Source: Hofstenia miamia (lineage: Eukaryota > Xenacoelomorpha > Acoela). Taken from it: a DNA stretch of 64,000 bases. The stretch is from assembly GCA_004352715.1 (NCBI GenBank), contig SCFE01000001.1, forward strand, positions 5,197,972-5,261,971, written 5' to 3'. This document shows, in pieces, positions 1 through 10,355 of this stretch; position 1 is the first letter of the stretch, and each line of letters begins with the position of its first letter. Made by a program: the position numbers and the translations under genes. The notes under the pieces are model-generated. The model worked only from the letters and a program-made list of their open reading frames with translations, ran no database searches and had not been told where the DNA came from.

Positions 1-561
1 GAGCTATGCTTCACTACCTAAGATATCGTTTTGTTTAAGAACTTCTAATCCCGCAACTGTTACTACAGAATTGGTAGAATTTGATTCAGCAGTTCATCAG
101 TCTCTAGAAAGTATAGCAGAATCAGCTGTTTCTGTGTCACAAAGACTACAAGCATCCTTGCCAATTTCTAAAGGAGGTCTTGGATTACCATTAGCGTCAA
201 CAATTGCTTCTGCAGCGTTCTTAGGGTAATATGTGAACAATAAAGAACTATGTAATCAGATTGTTCCTAATGATGATTATATTTACTCTGTGCCACATCA
301 GTGTTTGGAAGAACTTTCTAGCAAAGGAATAGCGTTGACTGAAATGCCTTTACACATGGCTCCAAAAGCCCAGAAGTCTATTTGTTCAATTTTAGAGCAA
401 GTCAGCCAGAATACTTGTTTATCCTCCAGTTTGTCTCCTCGCGATAAAGCAAGATTTCTCACTTGTTCCATACCAGGAAGTGGGGATTGGTTGGCTGACA
501 TTCCCTTGAAAGCACTTGGTCTTTCTTTCGCTCCTGCAGAATTCCGAATTTTGCTTTGTTA
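1..561 (+). pseudogene. Non-LTR retrotransposon C-terminal fragment, copy A
   Basis: Plus strand, broken by a TAA near 229. The 5' half reads SLPKISFCLRTSNPA and LPISKGGLGLPLA. The 3' half reads PRDKARFLTCSIPGSGDWL and PLKALGLSF, the conserved tail of a LINE family common in invertebrates and fish. It is cut at the left window edge and by the N run from 562. The first 290 bases match copy C in the opposite orientation almost base for base. Confidence 0.75.
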
Positions 562-1561
562 NNNNNNNNNNNNNNNNNNNNNNNNNNNNNNNNNNNNNNN
601 NNNNNNNNNNNNNNNNNNNNNNNNNNNNNNNNNNNNNNNNNNNNNNNNNNNNNNNNNNNNNNNNNNNNNNNNNNNNNNNNNNNNNNNNNNNNNNNNNNNN
701 NNNNNNNNNNNNNNNNNNNNNNNNNNNNNNNNNNNNNNNNNNNNNNNNNNNNNNNNNNNNNNNNNNNNNNNNNNNNNNNNNNNNNNNNNNNNNNNNNNNN
801 NNNNNNNNNNNNNNNNNNNNNNNNNNNNNNNNNNNNNNNNNNNNNNNNNNNNNNNNNNNNNNNNNNNNNNNNNNNNNNNNNNNNNNNNNNNNNNNNNNNN
901 NNNNNNNNNNNNNNNNNNNNNNNNNNNNNNNNNNNNNNNNNNNNNNNNNNNNNNNNNNNNNNNNNNNNNNNNNNNNNNNNNNNNNNNNNNNNNNNNNNNN
1001 NNNNNNNNNNNNNNNNNNNNNNNNNNNNNNNNNNNNNNNNNNNNNNNNNNNNNNNNNNNNNNNNNNNNNNNNNNNNNNNNNNNNNNNNNNNNNNNNNNNN
1101 NNNNNNNNNNNNNNNNNNNNNNNNNNNNNNNNNNNNNNNNNNNNNNNNNNNNNNNNNNNNNNNNNNNNNNNNNNNNNNNNNNNNNNNNNNNNNNNNNNNN
1201 NNNNNNNNNNNNNNNNNNNNNNNNNNNNNNNNNNNNNNNNNNNNNNNNNNNNNNNNNNNNNNNNNNNNNNNNNNNNNNNNNNNNNNNNNNNNNNNNNNNN
1301 NNNNNNNNNNNNNNNNNNNNNNNNNNNNNNNNNNNNNNNNNNNNNNNNNNNNNNNNNNNNNNNNNNNNNNNNNNNNNNNNNNNNNNNNNNNNNNNNNNNN
1401 NNNNNNNNNNNNNNNNNNNNNNNNNNNNNNNNNNNNNNNNNNNNNNNNNNNNNNNNNNNNNNNNNNNNNNNNNNNNNNNNNNNNNNNNNNNNNNNNNNNN
1501 NNNNNNNNNNNNNNNNNNNNNNNNNNNNNNNNNNNNNNNNNNNNNNNNNNNNNNNNNNNNN
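562..1561. other. Assembly gap (1000 N)
   Basis: A run of exactly 1000 Ns, probably a placeholder length. Long open frames across it are artefacts. Confidence 1.
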
Positions 1562-2320
1562 TTTTGTGGATTCCACAAAACTTCGGAAGAGAATTTTATT
1601 TCGATTGTCTATTTTTGTGGATTCCACAAAATATTTGAAATTTTCTGAAACTAAAATATTAATAATAAAAATGGAAAATGTGATTTATTCCATTTTTATG
1701 TGACTCTATGTTAATACTGATAACAAATTCTGAAAGCGTCAACAAAGTAATACAAAATTAAACAAAGAAAAGAAAACAATGACTATTTACAAATAAAAAG
1801 TGGTTAACTTGGGCTATGGCGATTAAGATAAGATAGGAGATTCTTTATTCAGATAAATGTTAACAATTAAATAACTGATAATTTATCTGAATAGCGTAAT
1901 TAAATTCACAAAAACACATATATACAATTCACATAAATTACAAGAGAAATCTTCCAGGCTATGGATAAATTACTATAGTTTTTTTAAAAGAACTAATGAA
2001 CATATTTAATTGATACAAAATTACAATCATTCAAAATCATCTATACATTTATAAAATCCAATTATTTAGTTACTGTTAACTAAAATTTCTCATGTTAAGA
2101 ATACTAAAGTTCAATTAACCATTGAATTATGTAGTTTGTCTATATCCTCTTCACAGGTAGCTTCATTCACTTGCAGTCTATGCACTTTGTCAAACGTCTG
2201 TAATTGTGCGCGGGATTATTTTCTACACATGTGACATGTATGTGATTTTTGCAACTAAGTACTTAAGCAATCTGAATGAAAGATATGTCATACGTCCAGC
2301 TTAAAGTCAATTCGCTAGAA
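1562..2320. other. AT-rich spacer with two copies of a palindrome
   Basis: The 19-base palindrome TTTTGTGGATTCCACAAAA occurs twice, near 1562-1580 and 1612-1630, directly after the gap. Nothing else recognisable. Confidence 0.6.
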
Positions 2321-2324
2321 TTGC

Positions 2325-2600
2325 TTATATAATCCTCGTTTCGGTGCACATGGTACAATGGAGTTTTCTATTGGAATGTTTTCTCAGAAGTGCAAAGCTG
2401 ATTTGAGCTCTGAGTTGCCTGGTTACATCTGCGTAAGACTCCTTCCTCTTCTCCACTACTTTCAGAACAATTTGCTCAATGGTCTTATGAGTTGAGCGGC
2501 TGCATCCGCCAGTCAGCACAAAGATCAAGGCAGTGAAGGAGCTATGCTCAACGTTGATGATTCGTTCTTCATATTTGGACTTTTTGAGCCCCTCGTGATA
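2325..2600 (-). pseudogene. LINE C-terminal fragment
   Basis: The minus strand reads INVEHSSFTALIFVLTGG, then YADVTRQLRAQISFALLRK, which matches the conserved extreme C-terminus of the KARxLS-type LINE family seen in copies A-C. It probably belongs to the same family as those fragments. Confidence 0.6.
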
Positions 2601-2713
2601 TCCATATGCATCTTTTATCGTTTCTAAGTTTACTACAGTACTATTTTAATAACGAGTTATAGTAGTCATTGTTATAAAATTTGTATCCTAGCCATGATTT
2701 AACAAATATATTT

Positions 2714-2877
2714 TTAACCTTAATAAGAACATGCAGAGATATATTTGGCCACTTTTTAAAATTTAAAAAATTATAATTATTATTGTAAAATCTAGTAAAT
2801 TTAGAGGGAATAATTTGTAAAACTGACGATGACTTTGTAAGTCGAAATATATCTCTGCATGTTCTTATTAAGGTTAA
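2714..2877. repeat. Perfect 33-bp inverted repeat with 98-base loop
   Basis: Arms at 2714-2746 and 2845-2877 are exact reverse complements (TTAACCTTAATAAGAACATG...). They lie at the 3' end of the LINE on the minus strand and look like an inverted duplication of its terminal bases. Confidence 0.85.
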
Positions 2878-4020
2878 TTAAGCTCCTAAGAAACGACACA
2901 TTATTCAATTGCATAAAGGAAAATATCAAAATATATTTTTGCTTAAGGAAGATTTTTAAATGCTTTTTTTCAATATTTTTAATTTCTTTAGGTAGCGAAT
3001 TCCAGGTTCGAATGGGCACATTAATGTATGATTTCTCTAAGACGTTTTTCTTATGCTTAACACATGTAAAAAGTTTTGATCTTGAATTATGTTTATGAGT
3101 AACTCTCGGTATTTTAATCGTGTTATAAGGTGGTAGGTTTCTGATTAGCTTGAAGAATGTCAGAAGTGTATTTAATATAACAAGTTGTTTTGGGAAAAGA
3201 ATAGACCTTGAAATGTAATGTTTGGTTTTCGATTAGTTTTTCGTTGTTATATTTAATGCCCATTTTAATTGAATATCAAGTTTTTTATAAAACACTTCGC
3301 TTAGGTTAGTAAATAAAATATTAGCGTAATTAAGGTGACTCGTGATGAAAGCAAGGAAGAATTGAATTATCACACAAGGTGGTAATTGCCTAACTACTAG
3401 TGTCATACTTTTTATACCTATAGGTAATTTTCTAAATGTTATATTAATGTGAGTGTTGAACTTTAACTTAGAGTCAATGGTTAGGCCTAAGCACTTAAAA
3501 GTGTCTGCAACAGGTACATTAACATTATTTATTTTCAAAGTCACGTTGGAAACATTGTAGTTACTTTTTTTGGGCTGTAAAATAAAAAATTCCCTCTTAG
3601 CTTCATTAATTATCAACTTATGCATTGAAAAATATTTTGACAATTTGTTGCAATTCATTTTATAGATTCCGCTGCTAGGTGCATTGATGAATTATCGCTG
3701 AAAATGTAAGTGTCATCGGCATATTGGATTAAATTGCAATTAATAATAGAATGCATGTCATTTACATAAATACTAAAAAACAGAGGACCTAGAATGGTAC
3801 CTTGAGGCACCCTACTGTAAAGCGGTAACCATTCTGAAAAAATATCATTTAATTTAACTCTTTGGAATCTTTGATTGAGGTAGCTAGTTATCAATTGCTT
3901 ACTATTACCAGAAAATCCTAAGTAAGATAGTTTTTCAATTAGAATGTTATGATTAATCGAATCAAAGGCTTTTGAAAGATCTAAACAAGCTATAGCTACA
4001 AATATATTAGAATCGAGTGA
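2800..4020 (-). pseudogene. Jockey/CR1-like LINE: reverse transcriptase to 3' end, decayed
   Basis: Minus strand, read from 4020 down: LDLSKAFDSINHNILIEKL, YLNQRFQRVKLND, then VPQGTILGPLFFSIYVNDM and LIQYADDTYIFSD (the catalytic YADD box is intact), a break near 3655, FKCLGLTIDSKLKFN and HLNYANILF. Near 2990 comes RTWNSLPKEIK, the usual LINE C-terminal motif. The 5' part with the endonuclease is absent; at 4020 the sequence switches abruptly to another LINE. Confidence 0.8.
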
Positions 4021-4790
4021 TGCTGTCCATCATCAATCACGGAATTCTACAGAAGCGAAGGAAAGACCAAGTGCTTTCAAGAGAATTGCAGCCAACCCAT
4101 CCCCACTTCCTGGTATAGAACAAGAGAGACAAACTGGAGGATAAACAAGTATTCTGGCTAACTTGCTCTAAAATTGAACAAATAGACTTCTGTGCTTTTG
4201 GGGCATGGGTAAAGGCATTTCAGAAAACGCTAGTCATTTGCTAGCAAGTTCTTGCAAACACTGATGTGGCACAGAGTAAATATAATCATCATTAGGAACA
4301 ATCTGTTTACATAGTTCTTTATTGTCCATATATGACGCCAAGAACCCAGCAGAAACAATTTTTAACGCTAGTGGTAATCCAAGACCTCCTTTAGAAATTG
4401 GCAAAGATGCCTGTAGTCTTTTGACACAGAAACAGCTGAACCTGCTATACTTTCTAGACTGATGAACTGCTGAATCAAATTCTTCAAGTTCTGCTGTAAG
4501 AGTTCCGGGATTAGAAGTTCTTAAACAAAACGATATCTTAGGTAGTGAAGCATAGCTCCTTAACAAATGCAATTCTAACTGGATCTTCAAGTAATTTTAT
4601 GTCATTCATAATTTGAATAGACTTAGAAACACGTTTCGAAAAGAACTCTTAGACAAATTTTGGAGACTTGGAGATAGGAGCTCCAAGAGTGATAAGACCA
4701 TCTTTTCGTCTGTTGATTGTTTTGGGCAAAGCACTAAAATCGCAATTAGGATTAGGCGACCAAACAATCGATTTTATACAAGTTGATTTT
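4021..4790 (-). pseudogene. Non-LTR retrotransposon C-terminal fragment, copy B
   Basis: Same family as copies A and C, minus strand, more diverged. It contains LPKISFCLRTSNPGT and LPISKGGLGLPLA, and at its 3' end (4021-4240) the counterpart of bases 300-560 of copy A. Several small deletions shift the frame. Confidence 0.7.
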
Positions 4791-5300
4791 ATAAATCTTG
4801 TTTTTCGTTATTTCGAATAATACATTATTAATTCGCATTTGTTTCACAAAATTTTTAGCAATTTGGATTCTGAATACTATGCGTCATCTTTCATTGCAGT
4901 ATATTTCCCATCTTTGTTTACACATTTACAAACCTTTATACATTTAGAATTGTGAACTCAGTGTGGGAGTATGACTAATTTGGATAGGCGAATTAATGCA
5001 TTCATATGTATATCAATACATTAGCTACAATACAGTGAATAATCCTCATAACCAGCTTGTGCGTGATCATTTACCATGTCAACTGCGACAATGTATAGTA
5101 GTTTATAGTGATACCCCGTGTAAAGTTGGTAAAAGTGAAAATGAGAAGCTCATCACAACACGTCAGCCTCCAAAAAAAGGGAATGCATATCGTTATCAAG
5201 CGTACTATATTTCATACGTGTGTTTCAGTTTGGCGAGACATTTTTCCGTTTTGTGTTTGGAAAGCATGTATATATTAGTAAAAATGAATTGAATTAGTGT
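4791..5300. other. Spacer without recognised features
   Basis: A 98-codon open frame at 4996-5292 shows no motif I recognise. It may be an upstream part of the LINE that follows. Confidence 0.4.
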
Positions 5301-5761
5301 ATAGCTATAAGTACAACGGACAACCCATCGGTATTGGATAACACCATGTCATTAGATACACCACCCCATCCGCCCAGCCTCCCGGTGCTTTCAGTATATA
5401 ATTACTTACGCAAAGTGAAACGTACAGCCACTGGCCCTGATGGTGTCCCGTATTGGATCCTGTGTGAAAATGCTCATTGGCTGGCTGAACCTGTCACGCA
5501 TATATTCAACTTGGCCCTGTCTAGCAGCACATATCCTGATAAGTGGAAAATTAGCAACATCCGACCTATACCAAAGTGTCAATGCCCAAAGGAGTATAAA
5601 CATATGCGACCCGTATCAGTAACTCCAATTTTGTCGCGAGTTTTTGAGCGAATAGTAATGGACAGGTTTGTTTCAAGATCATATAATGAATACGCATCTA
5701 TAAATCAATTTGGATTCCGAAAGCATATGTCAACTTCTTGTGCACTCCTGGTGATGCTCAA
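5301..5761 (+). pseudogene. LINE reverse transcriptase N-terminal half (CR1/L2-like)
   Basis: An open frame reads TATGPDGVPYWILCENA, THIFNLALSSSTYPDKWK, NIRPIPKCQCP, RPVSVTPILSRVFERIVMD and NQFGFRKHMSTSCALL, i.e. RT blocks 0 to 2a in order and undamaged. It stops at the single N at 5762, where the sequence jumps into an inverted LINE tail, so the missing RT core is probably an assembly loss rather than a biological truncation. Confidence 0.8.
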
Positions 5762-5762
5762 N

Positions 5763-6280
5763 ATAATCATCATTAGGAACAATCTGATTACATAGTTCTT
5801 TATTGTTCACATATTACCCTAAGAACGCTGCAGAAGCAATTGTTGACGCTAATGGTAATCCAAGACCTCCTTTAGAAATTGGCAAAGATGCCTGTAGTCT
5901 TTGTGACACAGAAACAGCTGATTCTGCTATACTTTCTAGAGACTGATGAACTGCTGAATCAAATTCTACCAATTCTGTAGTAACAGTTGCGGGATTAGAA
6001 GTTCTTAAACAAAACGATATCTTAGGTAGTGAAGCACAGCTACTCAACAAATGCAATTCTAACTGGATCTTCAAGTAATTTTATGTCATTCATAATTTGA
6101 ATGGACTTAGAAACACGTTTCGAGAAGAACTCTTGGACAAATTTTGGAGACTTGGAGATAGGAGCTCCAAGAGTGACAATACCATCTTTTCGTCTGTTGA
6201 TTGTTTTGGGCAAAGCACTGAAATCGCAATTAGGATTAGGCGACCAAACTTCACATTTAGTTGAGCTAATTTCCAAGCCT
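5763..6280 (-). pseudogene. Non-LTR retrotransposon C-terminal fragment, copy C
   Basis: Minus strand, nearly identical to copy A where they overlap. It extends further 5' (MEISSTKCEVWSPNPNCDF, then TLGAPISKSPKFVQEFF, a LINE region after the RT domain). A frameshift near 6060 separates the two parts. Its abrupt start at the single N suggests a misjoin. Confidence 0.75.
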
Positions 6281-8425
6281 ACTTTTTTTATGAAAGTAAA
6301 ATTGAATTATTCATTTTGGAAAAAGGGGTATAGCTGCAATATTTTTTCATTAGTTAGCCAACTACAAAAATTACTTTTCATGTATAACTTCAAAAAATAG
6401 CCATGTATAACGACAAAAATAGAAAGACATGTATAAACAAGGAGAAACACTAATAAATTGGCCATGTAAGTATCTCAAAAAATAGTGAGTCAGTATAGAA
6501 ACTAGTAAAAATGAGTCATAAGTTATCGTTACGTCACCCCTAGATGATATTTAGAACCTCAAAAATATTCATAAGTCAATAAAAGTTAAAATGTCAAATT
6601 TGAACCAGGGATCTTGACCAATACAACTATTGTTATGCTTTAACGAATATAACCGTTTCAATAAAATTCAAATTACAATACTTAAAACAAAGTAGTTATA
6701 TTAAGGTGTATAACCCCCATTAAAATACAGTTTTTTTATTTTTTTGGAAATTTGCATTTTCTAATTCTTTGATTATCATAGTTTAATAATCCACTCCAAA
6801 AACAAAACAATTTATGCATAAAGGGGCTAAAATATAGCAAAATATAAATAAAATGTCCTTAGCAACGGAAAAGTATCCCTTTGTCCAGCTGTTCATCACA
6901 AAGTTTGCTTTGTTGCAATTCAATAATAGAAGTATGCCCCCTTTGTTTACATCCTGTTTATTTCTCTCCAAACACTTAGTGCAATAAAGAAGGGGTTTCT
7001 AGACAAAGAAAAGGAACAAGAAGGCGAATTGTATGGGTCTTGGAAGTTCTAAATAAAAGAAGTTGAACTTGAACATACTTTTTCACCAACTTATAATTTT
7101 TGTGCAGTGATATCTCCCAAACTGGTTTGTGTAGAAATGTGAAATTATACATACATGTAGAGAAAGAGTTGCTCTAGTGGATAAATAAAATAGATTTTGA
7201 TGAAAATTTATAATTACAGAGTTATGTACTTAAGTAGTAAGTACGCATATCATAATTTATCATATAAGCTTTCTGTGAGAAAATATTTTTCTTCTTATGG
7301 ATTGAAGGTTTAAAGGAGCTAATTCATCCAATGCAGATTTTCAAGAGCTTTCATATGATACCTTGGTTGGTAACATGGGGTTATAATTTTCAAGTTATCG
7401 CTGTTTAAATAATATGCAAATTAGCATTAATTATGCTACGCATACTAATTAGCTAATTAGCATAACTGAAAAAAATTGCAAAAATTTCCCTTTTTAAGTA
7501 TATTACACAAGATCTTGTGAAAATATGCCCAAATTTCTGTATTTAACTGAAAAACCATCTAATTAGGGGCTAACTACCTTAATAAACTGTTCGCATTTTA
7601 TTTCATTGACCTTACAATTTTTATTGTAAAGTGTATAATTTATTGTAAGCATGAAAAACATTTGAAGGGTGCAAGTCCAGCCTATTAAATGCCACTCTAT
7701 TTAGAGCCACTATAATAGCTAAAAATTCGTTCTAATGCTTGCAAAATTCTGAGACTAAGCAGCTATTGAAGGCAAAAATTTGTAAGATACATGAGAAATT
7801 TTTACTGTATTTCATAAAACACCAAATAATCGCAATCCGGCGCCGAATAAAATTCACATACAAATGAAGCGCTAAACAATTGACCCTTCTAAAATTGTAT
7901 GTTATTCAATGATTAAACTTGGTTGTCGAAGTAGATCGTTCTATTCGAAATTCTAGCCGGTGTTTTTCTTAAAATATTTTGCATCCTCAATTTGAGGCGT
8001 AATTCTTTCTATAATTCGATAAAACAATTGATAAAAGTGTTTCCCATCATTTTCTTCAGAAACTAATTTTCTGCAAAAATTTATTTTAAATGTGCATCGT
8101 CTGATATTTTGTATTCAAAATAAAACACTTTCTAAATAGTTCGATTTTAATGAAAAGAAGTAATCTTTTCCTATTGTGATATTTTGTTTTCTTTCACAAA
8201 CAGTGTTGAAGCACTAATTTAAAATACTTTCGTTTTGATTTTCATTCTTTTACTCATGTTGGTAAAAAAAAGGATGAATATAATTAAAAACACAATATAT
8301 AGGATTTTAAAAAATATTTTCCAATTGTTGCAAAAACGTTCTACATCGTAATGGAAGAAATTATTTGATTCGGCCTGTTATAATCGACCTACAACATTTA
8401 TACATACCTTCATTTCAAAAAAAGA
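6281..8425. other. AT-rich intergenic DNA, no gene recognised
   Basis: Short open frames only, none with a known motif. Around 7410-7470 lies a cluster of TTAGCAT/ATGCTAA palindromic words. I searched it for the missing RAE1 3' exon without success. Confidence 0.5.
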
Positions 8426-8462
8426 TTATGAGCTTTTGACAGCTATTTGGACAAGGCATCCT

Positions 8463-9394
8463 AATATATATATATATATATATATNNNNNNNNNNNNNNN
8501 NNNNNNNNNNNNNNNNNNNNNNNNNNNNNNNNNNNNNNNNNNNNNNNNNNNNNNNNNNNNNNNNNNNNNNNNNNNNNNNNNNNNNNNNNNNNNNNNNNNN
8601 NNNNNNNNNNNNNNNNNNNNNNNNNNNNNNNNNNNNNNNNNNNNNNNNNNNNNNNNNNNNNNNNNNNNNNNNNNNNNNNNNNNNNNNNNNNNNNNNNNNN
8701 NNNNNNNNNNNNNNNNNNNNNNNNNNNNNNNNNNNNNNNNNNNNNNNNNNNNNNNNNNNNNNNNNNNNNNNNNNNNNNNNNNNNNNNNNNNNNNNNNNNN
8801 NNNNNNNNNNNNNNNNNNNNNNNNNNNNNNNNNNNNNNNNNNNNNNNNNNNNNNNNNNNNNNNNNNNNNNNNNNNNNNNNNNNNNNNNNNNNNNNNNNNN
8901 NNNNNNNNNNNNNNNNNNNNNNNNNNNNNNNNNNNNNNNNNNNNNNNNNNNNNNNNNNNNNNNNNNNNNNNNNNNNNNNNNNNNNNNNNNNNNNNNNNNN
9001 NNNNNNNNNNNNNNNNNNNNNNNNNNNNNNNNNNNNNNNNNNNNNNNNNNNNNNNNNNNNNNNNNNNNNNNNNNNNNNNNNNNNNNNNNNNNNNNNNNNN
9101 NNNNNNNNNNNNNNNNNNNNNNNNNNNNNNNNNNNNNNNNNNNNNNNNNNNNNNNNNNNNNNNNNNNNNNNNNNNNNNNNNNNNNNNNNNNNNNNNNNNN
9201 NNNNNNNNNNNNNNNNNNNNNNNNNNNNNNNNNNNNNNNNNNNNNNNNNNNNNNNNNNNNNNNNNNNNNNNNNNNNNNNNNNNNNNNNNNNNNNNNNNNN
9301 NNNNNNNNNNNNNNNNNNNNNNNNNNNNNNNNNNNNNNNNNNNNNNNNNNNNNNNNNNNNNNNNNNNNNNNNNNNNNNNNNNNNNNNNNNNNNN
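8463..9394. other. TA microsatellite running into an assembly gap (909 N)
   Basis: A (TA)n tract from 8463 leads into Ns from 8486 to 9394. The gap may hold the RAE1 3' exon and the rest of the mariner copy. Confidence 0.9.
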
Positions 9395-9675
9395 AGCCCT
9401 GTTGCGGAGAACCTGGGGCAAAACAGTGTTGGTGTAGTACCCGGCATTGATTGTTGACTTCTCAGGTGGACTATCAAGAGCCACGACACCTTGGGTGTTG
9501 AAGAAGATGGTGAACATCCTCTTCCTGCTGCGAAAACTCGTCTTCAAAACCTGAGGTCGAGGGTCATCTTCAGTCAGCCAGACCATGTTGGAGGACTTGT
9601 GGGCCATTCCAGCACTCATCACCTGTCACAACATCAGAAAGTTTTTTCATTGAAGTTTTAAAACTCTCTCAGCAC
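9395..9675 (-). pseudogene. Mariner transposase fragment cut by the assembly gap
   Basis: The minus strand reads KKLSDVVTGDECW, the first catalytic-Asp block of mariner transposases. After one frameshift near 9600 it continues RPQVLKTSFRSRK, MFTIFFNTQGVVALD and INAGYYTNTVLPQVLRN, the strand following the first Asp. The rest falls in the N run. It lies downstream of RAE1 exon 6 on the same strand, and no other RAE1 sequence was seen beside it. Confidence 0.75.
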
Positions 9676-9746
9676 ACATGCACTTCAATGGTACTAGAAA
9701 AGATTGTCCGCAAAAAATGTAGTTGCAGTTAAATGTTGAGACAATG

Positions 9747-9748
<2 letters not shown>

Positions 9749-9782
<34 letters not shown>
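9749..9782. repeat. (AT)n microsatellite
   Basis: About 16 AT units downstream of RAE1 exon 6. Confidence 0.95.
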
Positions 9783-9785
<3 letters not shown>

Positions 9786-10355
9786 CCTTAGCTATGGAGA
9801 GAATTTGAGAGTTTTTAAAACCTCATCGAAATATAATTAATATTTTCAAGTATTTCCAGCACAACAACAGACTTTAGCACAAAGTTTCACCTCTCCAACT
9901 AAGCACATTCGCCAATAGATGTATCAATATCCCAAGATAGCCGAATTTTTTAATAGGCTTGAAGAAATTTTTTCGAAAAAGTGGACAAAACGATATTTTA
10001 AAGCACGCAGTAGAGGTTACGGTTACATAAAATCGCTGATTTCGATAAATGATGAATGGAATACATGCATAGCAAAATTCTCATACATAAATTGATATTA
10101 AATTGGGTAAAACTAATAAATATATGCAAAAGCATTCCATAATTTGCTGAATTTTTCAAATCTCACAGAAAATTATAAAAAAGAATTTAAAGATTTCCTT
10201 AAGCTAGCATAGTTTATCAATTATAATTAATTAGGAAAATGTTTTACGTAACATGAACTAACCGTCACACATATTCATTTCAATGTTATAGTGACTAAGT
10301 GTAAACAAGAAATTCAATTATTCCGATACAGAGTAGGAATCACTATAATTACTAC

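Noticed and set aside
233-1703. Several long open frames across 562-1561
   Set aside because: They consist almost wholly of Ns and do not represent sequence.
8426-9622. A 398-codon open frame on the minus strand
   Set aside because: Most of it is the N gap; only the right end is real and it is a mariner fragment.
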